Assembly (NCBI RefSeq): GCF_902497775.2
Contig: NZ_OZ024668.1
Span: 1,263,826-1,327,825, forward strand
From: Pseudomonas fluorescens
GTDB taxonomy: Bacteria; Pseudomonadota; Gammaproteobacteria; Pseudomonadales; Pseudomonadaceae
DNA length: 64,000 nt
Direction: 5' to 3'
In this document: piece by piece, positions 43,515-51,448 of the stretch
Layout: every line of letters begins with the position of its first letter
Position numbering within the stretch: the first letter of the stretch is position 1
Program-made: the position numbers and the translations under genes
Notes under the pieces: model-generated
The model's database searches: none
Told to the model about the DNA's origin: nothing
What the model saw: only the letters and a program-made list of their open reading frames with translations

Positions 43515-43748
43515 ATGCCAACGTCCTTTCTAGAAATTGTCGAGTTGCCTGATGGCCGGATCGAGCTGCGCCGTGCCGAGGACGAGGGTTCGTTGGTAAC
43601 CCTGGATTTCTCCGAGGACGCCAAAGCCTTTTTGCAAGGTCAGCACGTGGAAGTGGCCAAGGCCATGCTCAGTGTTGGCGTGCAGATGGCTGGCAAGCTG
43701 GTAGAAGGCGAGATCGAGCGCGACGACGGGTCGCGGGTCCTGCACTGA
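43515..43748 (+). CDS. Small soluble protein of unknown function
   Basis: This 77-residue protein starts at ATG 43515 (MPTSFLEIVELPDGRIELRR); an in-frame start at 43458 would overlap the previous gene. It has a beta-hairpin-like N terminus, then EDAKAFLQGQHVEVAKAML as an amphipathic helix and an acidic tail. The same position next to sulA holds a small unknown gene in P. aeruginosa, as I recall. It is convergent with sulA. Confidence 0.78.
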   Translation: MPTSFLEIVELPDGRIELRRAEDEGSLVTLDFSEDAKAFLQGQHVEVAKAMLSVGVQMAGKLVEGEIERDDGSRVLH

Positions 43749-43755
43749 TCGCCTG

Positions 43756-43783
43756 CAGGGCTTCCTCGTCCTGAGGAAGCCTG
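43756..43783. terminator. Hairpin between convergent genes
   Basis: CAGG-CTTCCTC pairs with GAGGAAG-CCTG with one bulged G around a GTCCT loop, between the small unknown gene and sulA. No T-run. Confidence 0.45.
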
Positions 43784-43815
43784 GCGAATTTCAACGATTG
43801 AAACAGGCCTGAATA

Positions 43816-44310
43816 TCAGCCAAGGCGGATGTTCAGGCTTTGTGCGTCTCCAGCACGAGCGGCATTGCTCAGTTGCTGGCGGGCGCTGCTGCTGACGGTG
43901 TTGAGCCAGCTGACCACGGTGTGGCTGCGGCCCAGGCGCAGCGCCTCGCAGGCCAGCTGCAAAGCACTCTGGTTGCCTCGCGGTTGCAGCAGCAGGATGC
44001 GTTCGCGGTTAAGCCCGGCCTCACGCAGCCAGGCCTGGGTCAGGCTCGCGGGCGGGGCGATCAGGGTCAGCCAGCGAGCGTCATGCTCTTCGCTCAATTC
44101 ACTCAAGTCGCGCAGCATCGGGGCCAGCAGGCTCTGGCAGCTACCCAGTGCGCCACGCAAAGACAGCTCGCTGAAAACCTGGGCCGCGCCGGGGTGGGGC
44201 GCTGGCTTGGTATTTTTCAGTCCGGGCAGCACCGGCTGGGCCAGGAATGCTTCGAACAGTGGCAATTGTGCTTGCAGCGGTACGTTCTGTGACGCAGGGG
44301 GAAACTGCAT
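43816..44310 (-). CDS. sulA: Cell division inhibitor SulA
   Basis: This 164-residue protein is taken from ATG 44310 (MQFPPASQNVPLQAQLPLF), ten bases after the lexA stop; longer starts overlap lexA. It matches SulA, with LSELSLRGALGSCQSLLAPM-like segments, LTLIAPPASLTQAWLREAGL and ILLLQPRGNQSALQLACEAL. SulA binds FtsZ and stalls division during SOS. In Pseudomonas sulA is the second gene of the lexA operon, which agrees with the two LexA boxes upstream of lexA and none before sulA. Confidence 0.92.
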   Translation of the reverse strand: MQFPPASQNVPLQAQLPLFEAFLAQPVLPGLKNTKPAPHPGAAQVFSELSLRGALGSCQSLLAPMLRDLSELSEEHDARWLTLIAPPASLTQAWLREAGLNRERILLLQPRGNQSALQLACEALRLGRSHTVVSWLNTVSSSARQQLSNAARAGDAQSLNIRLG

Positions 44311-44320
44311 GATGCCTCCT

Positions 44321-44929
44321 TTACCGGCGTATGACGCCGACACTCAAGCCCTCGATCACCAGATCCTGGTCTTTCAGGTTGACTTCGATGGGAGCGAATT
44401 CGGGGTTCTCGGCAATCAGCCAGACCTTGCTGCCTTCGCGTTTGAAGCGCTTGACCGTGACTTCATCGCCAATGCGGGCGACGACGATCTGGCCATTACG
44501 GGCTTCGCGGCAGGTGTGTACGGCCAGCAGGTCGCCGTCGACGATGCCGACGTCTTTCATGCTCATGCCGTGAACGCGCAGCAGGTAGTCGGCGCGGGGA
44601 TGGAAGAACGCCGGGTTGATGTTGCAGGATTCTTCGATGTGTTGCTGGGCGAGGATCGGTGCACCGGCTGCCACCCGGCCAATGATCGGCAGGCCGCTGT
44701 CGTCGGGCTTGGCTTCGAAGCCGGGGATGCGAATGCCCCGTGACGCCCCTGGGGTCATTTCGATCGCGCCCTTGCGGGCCAGGGCCTTGAGGTGCTCTTC
44801 AGCGGCGTTGGGCGATTTGAAGCCCAGCTCCTGGGCGATCTCGGCGCGGGTCGGCGGGAAGCCGTTGTCTTCCAGGCAGCGTTTGATAAAAGCCAGAATC
44901 TCAGCTTGGCGTGGCGTCAGTTTTAGCAT
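44321..44929 (-). CDS. lexA: SOS-response transcriptional repressor LexA
   Basis: The 202-residue protein has an N-terminal winged helix-turn-helix ([35 protein letters not shown]) and a C-terminal self-cleaving peptidase domain. The cleavage site is Ala88-Gly89 (GRVAAGAP), with catalytic Ser123 in [14 protein letters not shown] and Lys160 in DEVTVKRF. RecA-ssDNA stimulates self-cleavage. Two LexA boxes lie just upstream (44940-44955 and 44959-44974), so it represses itself and sulA. Confidence 0.97.
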   Translation of the reverse strand: MLKLTPRQAEILAFIKRCLEDNGFPPTRAEIAQELGFKSPNAAEEHLKALARKGAIEMTPGASRGIRIPGFEAKPDDSGLPIIGRVAAGAPILAQQHIEESCNINPAFFHPRADYLLRVHGMSMKDVGIVDGDLLAVHTCREARNGQIVVARIGDEVTVKRFKREGSKVWLIAENPEFAPIEVNLKDQDLVIEGLSVGVIRR

Positions 44930-44939
44930 GTCGATCGCT

Positions 44940-44955
44940 CTGTCTTTTTATACAG
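44940..44955 (-). promoter_or_regulatory. LexA box 1 of lexA-sulA
   Basis: CTGTCTTTTTATACAG is a perfect CTGT-N8-ACAG operator, 11 bases before the lexA start. Confidence 0.9.
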
Positions 44956-44958
44956 TGA

Positions 44959-44974
44959 CTGGGATTATATACAG
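44959..44974 (-). promoter_or_regulatory. LexA box 2 of lexA-sulA
   Basis: CTGGGATTATATACAG differs from the consensus only at one base (CTGG for CTGT). It is adjacent to box 1, a tandem arrangement as in other lexA promoters. Confidence 0.85.
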
Positions 44975-44980
44975 TGGGTG

Positions 44981-45036
44981 GCAAGCTGCAAGCGTCAAGC
45001 TCCAAGAAAAGCCGGCAGGGCGCTCTTGCAGCTTGC
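44981..45036. repeat. Inverted repeat between lexA and psrA
   Basis: GCAAGCTGCAAG (44981-44992) and CTTGCAGCTTGC (45025-45036) are perfect 12-base inverted arms, with further GCTTGCAGCT copies nearby. It resembles the AGCTGCAAGC-type intergenic repeats seen in some Pseudomonas. Confidence 0.6.
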
Positions 45037-45117
45037 AGCGTGTGGCTTGCAGCTATGGTTTAATACGTGACCCCATGGCCGCAAAACGGCTGCGCGGACT
45101 TGACAAATCCCTGCTTT

Positions 45118-45144
45118 GAAACGTATGTTTCAAACAAGTGTTTG
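45118..45144. promoter_or_regulatory. Two overlapping PsrA sites before psrA
   Basis: GAAAC-GTAT-GTTTC (45118-45131) and CAAAC-AAGT-GTTTG (45131-45144) both match the reported PsrA motif exactly and share one base. They lie 16 to 42 bases before the psrA start, fitting autoregulation. Confidence 0.85.
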
Positions 45145-45159
45145 TCAGGCGGAGTAGTC

Positions 45160-45873
45160 ATGGCCCAGTCGGAAACCGTAGAACGCATTCTCGATGCTGC
45201 CGAGCAGTTGTTCGCGGAAAAAGGTTTTGCCGAAACCTCATTACGGCTGATCACCAGCAAGGCCGGCGTCAACCTGGCGGCGGTGAACTACCATTTCGGT
45301 TCGAAGAAGGCCCTGATCCAGGCGGTCTTCTCGCGCTTCCTCGGCCCGTTCTGCGCAAGCCTTGAGCGCGAACTGGAGCGTCGTCAGGCGCGCCCCGAGC
45401 AAAAGCCCACCCTTGAAGAACTGCTGGAGATGCTGGTCGAGCAGGCGCTGGTGGTACAGCCGCGCAGCGGCAACGACCTGTCGATCTTCATGCGCCTGCT
45501 GGGCCTGGCCTTCAGCCAGAGCCAGGGCCACCTGCGCCGTTACCTTGAAGACATGTACGGCAAGGTGTTCCGCCGCTACATGCTGCTGGTCAACGAAGCC
45601 GCACCGCGCATTCCGCCGATCGAGCTGTTCTGGCGCGTGCACTTCATGCTCGGCGCCGCGGCGTTCAGCATGTCCGGGATCAAGGCTCTGCGCGCCATTG
45701 CCGAAACCGATTTCGGCATCAATACCTCAATCGAGCAGGTCATGCGCCTGATGGTGCCGTTCCTGGCCGCCGGCATGCGCGCCGACAGCGGCGTCACCGA
45801 CGAAGCCATGGCTGCCGCGCAACTGCGCCCGCGCAGCAAGTCCACCAGCGCATCGGTCGCGGCCAAGGCCTGA
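45160..45873 (+). CDS. psrA: TetR-family regulator PsrA
   Basis: The 237-residue protein starts at ATG 45160 (MAQSETVERILDAAEQLFAE) with GGAG upstream. The N-terminal TetR HTH reads AEKGFAETSLRLITSKAGVN and LAAVNYHFGSKKALIQAVFS. The C-terminal ligand domain binds fatty acids in P. aeruginosa, releasing repression of fadBA and activating rpoS. The two sites before its start suggest autoregulation, and fadBA is in the same window. It is divergent from lexA. Confidence 0.95.
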   Translation: MAQSETVERILDAAEQLFAEKGFAETSLRLITSKAGVNLAAVNYHFGSKKALIQAVFSRFLGPFCASLERELERRQARPEQKPTLEELLEMLVEQALVVQPRSGNDLSIFMRLLGLAFSQSQGHLRRYLEDMYGKVFRRYMLLVNEAAPRIPPIELFWRVHFMLGAAAFSMSGIKALRAIAETDFGINTSIEQVMRLMVPFLAAGMRADSGVTDEAMAAAQLRPRSKSTSASVAAKA

Positions 45874-45919
45874 TGCCACGGCTGGGCGCGGCGAGCCGCA
45901 TCGGCTAAGCTAGCGCCCC

Positions 45920-46444
45920 ATGGCCAGTCTCGATTTCCTGCACATTTCCCTTGCTGATCAACGCCTCTATGGGTTCACCCAGGGGCAGTTGCGCCTGCGT
46001 CTTGAGATTTCCACTGCGCGTAATGGCGCCGGTGAGCTCAATGGCTCGGGTTGCACGCCGCGGGGGCGCCATCAGGTGCGCGCCAAGATCGGTGCCGGTC
46101 TGCCGCAAGGCGCGGTGCTGCGCGGGCGGCGCTGGACCGGCGAGACCTGGTCGCCCGAACTGCATGAACAATTTCCCGGTCGCGACTGGATCCTCTCGCG
46201 CATACTCTGGCTCAGCGGTTGCGAGCCGGGCGTCAATCGCCTGGGGCCGGTCGACACCTTTGGTCGTTACATCTACCTGCATGGCACCCCCGATAGCGAA
46301 CCTATGGGCGTGCCGTTGTCCCATGGCTGCGTGCGCTTGCGCAACGCCGACCTGCTGAACCTGTTCGACCAGGTGCCGGTGCATTGCCCGGTGCAGATCG
46401 ACGAAGCCGCATGCCCCCAATGGGCTCACATCAGCGTCAACTGA
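45920..46444 (+). CDS. L,D-transpeptidase (YkuD family)
   Basis: This 174-residue protein starts at ATG 45920. The YkuD domain covers nearly the whole chain, with RYIYLHGTPDSEPMG near 113 and the active-site motif SHGCVRLRN near 134, which carries the nucleophilic Cys. There is no obvious signal peptide, so export is not assured. The family forms 3-3 cross-links or attaches lipoproteins to peptidoglycan; small variants with no signal are common in Pseudomonas. It is ten bases before nagZ, suggesting coupled expression. Confidence 0.88.
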   Translation: MASLDFLHISLADQRLYGFTQGQLRLRLEISTARNGAGELNGSGCTPRGRHQVRAKIGAGLPQGAVLRGRRWTGETWSPELHEQFPGRDWILSRILWLSGCEPGVNRLGPVDTFGRYIYLHGTPDSEPMGVPLSHGCVRLRNADLLNLFDQVPVHCPVQIDEAACPQWAHISVN

Positions 46445-46454
46445 AGGATCAATT

Positions 46455-47465
46455 ATGAGTGCCAGCCTGCAAGGCTCCCTGATGGTCGACATCGCCGGTA
46501 CCTGGCTGACCGCCGAGGATCGCCAGCTATTGCGCCAGCCCGAAGTGGCCGGCCTGATCATCTTTGCCCGCAACATTGAAAGCCCGCGCCAGGTGCGCGA
46601 GCTGTGCGCCTCGATCCGCGCCATTCGCCCGGAGCTGATCCTGGCGGTGGACCAGGAGGGCGGTCGCGTCCAGCGCCTGCGCCAGGGCTTTGTGCGCCTG
46701 CCGGCGATGCGGGCGATTGCCGACAACGACAACGCCGAGTACCTGGCCGAGCAGTGTGGTTGGCTGATGGCCACTGAAGTGCTGGCTGTGGGCCTGGACC
46801 TGAGTTTCGCCCCGGTGCTGGACCTCGATCACCAGCGCAGCGCCGTGGTTGGCAGTCGCGCCTTCGAAGGTGATCCGCAGCGCGCCACGCTCTTGGCCGG
46901 TGCTTTTATTCGCGGCATGAACGCCGCGGGCATGGCCGCCTGTGGCAAGCACTTCCCTGGCCATGGCTGGGCCGAGGCCGACTCCCATGTGGCAATCCCC
47001 ACCGACGAGCGCAGCCTGGAGCAGATCCGCGCGGCCGACCTGGTGCCGTTCACCCGCTTGAGCGGGCAGATGGCGGCAGTGATGCCGGCCCACGTGATCT
47101 ACCCGCAGGTCGACAATCAGCCGGCCGGTTTCTCCCGACGCTGGTTGCAGGACATCCTGCGCGGCGAGCTGGGCTTCAATGGGGTGATCTTCAGTGATGA
47201 CCTGTCCATGGCCGGCGCCCACGTGGTCGGTGATGCGGCCAGCCGGATCGAAGCGGCGCTGAGCGCAGGTTGCGACATGGGCCTGGTGTGCAACGACCGC
47301 GCAGCGGCCGAACTGGCCCTGACGGCGGCCCAGCGCCTGAAGGTCAAGCCGTCGCCACGCATCGCACAGATGCGCGGGCAGGGCTTTGCCCGCACCGACT
47401 ACCGTCAGCAGCCGCGCTGGCTGGAGGCGCTGGGGGCGCTCAAGGAAGCGCAGCTGGTCGATTGA
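46455..47465 (+). CDS. nagZ: Beta-N-acetylhexosaminidase NagZ
   Basis: The 336-residue family 3 glycosidase starts at ATG 46455 with GAAGGA upstream. It has the signature DQEGGRVQRLRQGF near 60, the KHFPGHGWAEADSH motif near 160, and the nucleophile Asp in GVIFSDDLSMAGAH near 245. NagZ removes N-acetylglucosamine from anhydromuropeptides in the cytoplasm; in P. aeruginosa it influences AmpC induction. The L,D-transpeptidase gene just upstream supports an operon. Confidence 0.96.
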   Translation: MSASLQGSLMVDIAGTWLTAEDRQLLRQPEVAGLIIFARNIESPRQVRELCASIRAIRPELILAVDQEGGRVQRLRQGFVRLPAMRAIADNDNAEYLAEQCGWLMATEVLAVGLDLSFAPVLDLDHQRSAVVGSRAFEGDPQRATLLAGAFIRGMNAAGMAACGKHFPGHGWAEADSHVAIPTDERSLEQIRAADLVPFTRLSGQMAAVMPAHVIYPQVDNQPAGFSRRWLQDILRGELGFNGVIFSDDLSMAGAHVVGDAASRIEAALSAGCDMGLVCNDRAAAELALTAAQRLKVKPSPRIAQMRGQGFARTDYRQQPRWLEALGALKEAQLVD

Positions 47466-47470
47466 TGGCA

Positions 47471-47536
47471 ATCGCGGGTCAAGCCCGCTCCCACAGAGGA
47501 TCGCAATCTTCTGTGGGAGCGGGCTTGACCCGCGAT
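47471..47536. repeat. REP pair (REPIN-like)
   Basis: Two perfect 27-base inverted arms (47471-47497 and 47510-47536) with TGACCC variant cores, a 12-base spacer, just after nagZ and just before the helicase stop. Confidence 0.92.
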
Positions 47537-47540
47537 GAGT

Positions 47541-50300
47541 TCAACCGGATCTTGTGCCGTGCCGCTTCCCCGGCAACGGCGCAAACAGCGCATCGATATC
47601 CTCCGCCGCCAAACGCCAGTCCCCCGCCTGCCGCCCGTCCAGCACGCCCGCCGCCAGCGCTGATTTCTCCAGCTGCAACTGCTGGATCTTCTCTTCCACC
47701 GTGCCCCGGGTTATCAGCTTGTAGACGAACACCGGCTTCTCCTGGCCAATGCGATAGGCGCGGTCGGTGGCCTGGTTTTCCGCAGCCGGGTTCCACCACG
47801 GGTCGTAGTGGATCACAGTGTCCGCCGCCGTCAGGTTCAAGCCAACGCCGCCAGCCTTGAGGCTGATCAGAAAGATCTGCAACTGCCCGCTTTGAAAGGC
47901 CTGCACCGGCGCCCGGCGATCGCGGGTCTCGCCGGTCAGCAGGGCATAGGCGATGCCGCGTTGCTGCAGTTCGGCCTCGATCAGCCGCAACATGCTGGTG
48001 AACTGTGAAAACAGTAGCACGCGCCGGCCTTCGGCCATCAGCTCCTCGAGCATCTCCATCAGGCTGGCCAGCTTGCCTGAGTGCGCGCCGCGCGCGGTCG
48101 AGGCTTCGCTGTTGATCAGGCGCAGGTCGCAGCACACCTGGCGCAGCTTGAGCAGCGCTTCGAGGATGATGATTTGGCTGCGCGCCACGCCCTTGCGGGT
48201 GATTTCGGCGCGGACTTTCTGGTCCATGGCCAGGCGCATGGTTTCGTACACGTCGCGCTGGGCATCGCTGAGCTCGACCCAGTGGATCATTTCGGTCTTG
48301 GCCGGCAACTCGGTGGCCACCTGTTCCTTGGTGCGCCTGAGCAGGAAGGGCTTGATTCGCGCATTCAGGTGTTGCAGGCGCTCATCGTTGCCCTGGCGCT
48401 CGATCGGCACCCGGTAGTCGCGATTGAAGGCTTTGGCATCGCCCAGCCAGCCAGGCAGCAGGAAGTGAAACAGCGACCACAGCTCGCCCAGGTGGTTTTC
48501 CAGCGGCGTGCCGCTCAGGCACAGGCGCTGACGGGCTTCGAGCTGGCGCGCCGCCTGGGCCGCCTTGCTGTTCGGGCTTTTGATGTACTGCGCCTCATCG
48601 AGGATCAGCACATGCAGCATCAGGCCCTTGAAGTGCGCCAGGTCCTTGGGCAGCAGGGCATAGGTGGTCAACAGCAGGTCGTAATCCTGCAGCGTGTCGA
48701 AATGCTTGCGCCGGCCAATGCCCTGCAGGGCCAGTACGCGCAAGCCGGGGGCGAAGCGTTCGGCTTCGTCCTGCCAGTTGGGGATCAGGCTGGTGGGCAT
48801 CACCACCATCGCCGGGCGGTTCAGGCGTCCGGCGTTCTTTTCGCTGAGCAAGTGGGCGAGGGTTTGCAAGGTTTTGCCCAGGCCCATGTCGTCGGCGAGG
48901 ATGCCGCCGACCTGCAGCTCGCGCAGGGCCTGCATCCAGCTCAGGCCTTCGAGCTGATAGGGGCGCAGGGTGGCGTTGAGGCCGTCCGGGGTTTGCGCCG
49001 GCTGCAGGCGAATATCGCGCAGGCGCTCGCCCAGGCTGCGCACCAGTTCGCCACCTTGCCAGCTCAGCGGCAGGTCATCCAGGGCGTTGAGGCGGGTGGC
49101 GTCGAGCGTCGGCAGGCGCACGCTGGTTTCGCCCGGCTCACGCAGATAAAAATCGCCGAGCGTAGCCAGTACCGGCTTGAGTCGGCCGTAGGGCAGGGCC
49201 ACTTGCAGGTTGCGCCGTGCTTCGCCGGCGGGGGCGTGAATCTGCACCAGCAACTGTTCATCATCGCGGCGCTTTTGCAGTTGCGCCGGATTGAGCAGCT
49301 CCGGGTGGCTGCGCAGTACATTGAGCAGGATTGGCAACAGGCTCAGGCGCTGGCCGTTGACTTCGATACCCAACTCCAGGTCGAACCAGTCGCGACCACT
49401 GGCTTCGTCGATGTGCGCATACCAGTCGTCAACCTCGGCGAGGTTGAAGGCGAAGTCCTCGGTGTACTCGATCTCCCAGCCTTGCTCGCGCAGGCTGGGT
49501 AGATCGTTGAGCATGAAACGTAGCCAGGCCGCTTCGGAGGCCAGTTCCAGCAGGTCGCCGGCGCTCTCTGGCAAGGCCTTGCTTTGCCGGGTGGCGACCT
49601 TGAAGCCCAGGCGCTGCAGGGTCAGACGGAGCTGGCTTTCGGCTTCGGCGTGGCGCTGTATGCGCTGACTGGTGGTGCCATCCAGACGGCTGACTTCCTT
49701 GCCTTGCCTGCCACTGGCGCGAATGCCGTCATAGTTGAACGACAGCGCCGCCCGGTGCTGGTGCTGGCGCTGCATGCGGCCGGTTTGCGGCACGTAGGCG
49801 CTGAACTCGTGGCTGCCCAGGATCAGGTGGGGCGTGGGGGCAATACCGTCGATGATCTTCTCGCTCAATGTTCTGGGGGTTGGGATCTGCCGATTGAGGG
49901 TGTGGATCCGGTGGCTGAATTTTACCACCTGGTCCTCTGGAACCGCCGGTGCCGCAGCGAGGTAAGAGGCAGTGACTTGATCATAGCTGTGTCGCAGGCG
50001 ACCGATCCTTTCCTCGGCCGGATCAAAGTAGTACAGCGGTTGCAATGCCAGTACCTGGTTGAGCAGCCTGCCTTGGCTGTACCAGCAACCTCGGTAGTCA
50101 TCGTTGGGCAGTTTTTCCCAGCGGAACTCGCAGTCCAGCGGCGGGCCGGGCCGGATGGGTTGCAGGCTGGTTGCCAGGATCAGCCGTTCGGTGGCGATGG
50201 CTTGTTCGAGCAGCTCGGCGCCTTCCGTGCCGTCCAGCGGTACGCTGCTGATATAGGCGCCCACCGGCGCGCGCGACGACTCTGCGCAGAAGTTTTGCAT
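47541..50300 (-). CDS. SNF2-family helicase fragment of the split gene
   Basis: This frame encodes about 919 residues. Helicase motifs are Walker A ILADDMGLGKTLQTLAHLL near 470, LILDEAQYIKSPNSKAA near 570 (DEAQ box), and the C-terminal motifs LLFSQFTSMLRLIE and NLTAADTVIHYDPWWNPA with ATDRAYRIGQ near 870. SNF2 proteins move along DNA or remodel protein-DNA complexes. The first 20 residues (MQNFCAESS) are likely an artefact of reading after the frame switch. Confidence 0.75.
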   Translation of the reverse strand: MQNFCAESSRAPVGAYISSVPLDGTEGAELLEQAIATERLILATSLQPIRPGPPLDCEFRWEKLPNDDYRGCWYSQGRLLNQVLALQPLYYFDPAEERIGRLRHSYDQVTASYLAAAPAVPEDQVVKFSHRIHTLNRQIPTPRTLSEKIIDGIAPTPHLILGSHEFSAYVPQTGRMQRQHQHRAALSFNYDGIRASGRQGKEVSRLDGTTSQRIQRHAEAESQLRLTLQRLGFKVATRQSKALPESAGDLLELASEAAWLRFMLNDLPSLREQGWEIEYTEDFAFNLAEVDDWYAHIDEASGRDWFDLELGIEVNGQRLSLLPILLNVLRSHPELLNPAQLQKRRDDEQLLVQIHAPAGEARRNLQVALPYGRLKPVLATLGDFYLREPGETSVRLPTLDATRLNALDDLPLSWQGGELVRSLGERLRDIRLQPAQTPDGLNATLRPYQLEGLSWMQALRELQVGGILADDMGLGKTLQTLAHLLSEKNAGRLNRPAMVVMPTSLIPNWQDEAERFAPGLRVLALQGIGRRKHFDTLQDYDLLLTTYALLPKDLAHFKGLMLHVLILDEAQYIKSPNSKAAQAARQLEARQRLCLSGTPLENHLGELWSLFHFLLPGWLGDAKAFNRDYRVPIERQGNDERLQHLNARIKPFLLRRTKEQVATELPAKTEMIHWVELSDAQRDVYETMRLAMDQKVRAEITRKGVARSQIIILEALLKLRQVCCDLRLINSEASTARGAHSGKLASLMEMLEELMAEGRRVLLFSQFTSMLRLIEAELQQRGIAYALLTGETRDRRAPVQAFQSGQLQIFLISLKAGGVGLNLTAADTVIHYDPWWNPAAENQATDRAYRIGQEKPVFVYKLITRGTVEEKIQQLQLEKSALAAGVLDGRQAGDWRLAAEDIDALFAPLPGKRHGTRSG

Positions 50301-50874
50301 CGGCCTCGCTCAGGTAGCGTGGCTTTTGCCGCAGCACTTCGTCTGGATACGGCACCGGCTTGAAGTCCGTGAGGCTGCCATCCTTGCGGCGGTTGCAGGT
50401 GTACGGGGTAATAACGGCTTTCCCCTCTGGCATCAGGTCAAGCTCGTACACCATGATGCGTCCGACGCCGCTGGCGGGTTTTTCCGTGTCGAGGTCGGCC
50501 TTGGACAGTCTGTCGATCCAGTTTTCCAGGGGCGGGCTCAGGCGCTCGCTGTCATCCTGCTCGGCGCCGCTGTGCTGCGCCATCTGTTCGGTCAGCAGGT
50601 ACAAGGCCGCGGCGCAGTGCTTGCAGTTGTAACTGACCGGGCAACTGCAATAGGCCTGGATAGAGGCCGAGTCTGCAGGGCCCTCCAGCAAGATTTCCTG
50701 TCTGTAGGCGTTGTTTCCCGAGCCGCGACACAGCGAGACAATCAAGTCGTCGCTCTGGGAAACAATGCTGACGCGATGCTCGGTTGCGTAGTCGAACCCT
50801 TTGGCCAGGGCCTTCGGGTTGAAGGCGTGGGCCCAGTCGTCATTCTCAAGCAGCTGGCGCAGGGCGTTGTGCAT
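50098..50874 (-). CDS. N-terminal SWIM-domain fragment of the split helicase
   Basis: This frame encodes 258 residues; about 195 appear authentic, after which the product is arginine-rich junk. The zinc motif is CSCPVSYNCKHC at about 92-103, in the CxCx(n)CxH form of SWIM domains. It ends at the junction with the downstream helicase frame, at YLSEADAKLLRR. Confidence 0.6.
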   Translation of the reverse strand: MHNALRQLLENDDWAHAFNPKALAKGFDYATEHRVSIVSQSDDLIVSLCRGSGNNAYRQEILLEGPADSASIQAYCSCPVSYNCKHCAAALYLLTEQMAQHSGAEQDDSERLSPPLENWIDRLSKADLDTEKPASGVGRIMVYELDLMPEGKAVITPYTCNRRKDGSLTDFKPVPYPDEVLRQKPRYLSEADAKLLRRVVARAGGRLYQQRTAGRHGRRRAARTSHRHRTADPGNQPATHPARPAAGLRVPLGKTAQR

Positions 50875-50877
50875 CGG

Positions 50878-51438
50878 TTACTGCTCCATCATCTCCGCAG
50901 GCGCAGCGGGGGCGCTGACTGGCCGGTTGGCGGTAACTTTCAGCAGCACGGCCAGGTGGCCGCCGTCGAGAAAGGTCAGCTCGCCATTTTTGATGTTGCT
51001 GTTGCTCTGCTTGAACGCTTCGCTCTGGATCACGCTGCCGTTGCCGTCGAACTGGTTGACCCAGAACTTGGCGTTCGCGGTAATAAAGCGCTCTTCCTTG
51101 ATGCTCAGGTTGCCGGCGATGGAGAACTGGCCGAAGTGCTCTTCGCCGTCGCTGATCGCCACTGTGCCGGCGTCCTGTTTCCAGGCCTTGTGCAGCAGCA
51201 CGGTGTACTGCGGGTCGGCCGCAAGCTTGGTCGCTTCTTCATTCAGCGCGGGTTGGCGCAGGTTACCTTCCTGGATGATCTGGGCGCCGTTGCGCCAGTC
51301 TTCCGGAGCCGACTTGATGGTGATCGCCGGCACGGCGTTTTGCCGTACCAGGATCATTTCGACCTGATAAATGCCATCGGCAAAGGCCGCCGGGGCAATC
51401 AGCGCCAGCAGCAGGGTCAGGTTACGCATTACACGCAT
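50878..51438 (-). CDS. Secreted CsiV-family protein
   Basis: This 186-residue protein starts at ATG 51438, with GGAAG five bases upstream, and has a signal peptide (RNLTLLLALIAPAAFADG). The mature part, YQVEMILVRQN followed by WRNGAQIIQEGN and QYTVLLHKAWKQDAG, fits the CsiV family; the gene follows mfd, as in other gammaproteobacteria. CsiV in Vibrio cholerae is a periplasmic protein tied to peptidoglycan and membrane stress. It is 10 bases downstream of the mfd stop. Confidence 0.83.
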   Translation of the reverse strand: MRVMRNLTLLLALIAPAAFADGIYQVEMILVRQNAVPAITIKSAPEDWRNGAQIIQEGNLRQPALNEEATKLAADPQYTVLLHKAWKQDAGTVAISDGEEHFGQFSIAGNLSIKEERFITANAKFWVNQFDGNGSVIQSEAFKQSNSNIKNGELTFLDGGHLAVLLKVTANRPVSAPAAPAEMMEQ

Positions 51439-51448
51439 GGAACTTCCT

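Larger units (their letters stand above)
47541..50874 (-). pseudogene. SWIM-domain SNF2/SWI2-family helicase, split by a frameshift
   Basis: Read as one gene it would encode about 1110 residues: an N-terminal SWIM zinc finger (CSCPVSYNCKHCAAALYLL) and a C-terminal SNF2 helicase. The two parts are in different frames, and the switch must lie near 50265-50290, where a GC-alternating run (GGCGCGCGCGAC) occurs. The total length minus one base is divisible by three, so one extra base would explain it. It is 3 bases downstream of the csiV-like gene, in the mfd cluster. It may be a real pseudogene or a sequencing error. Confidence 0.75.
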
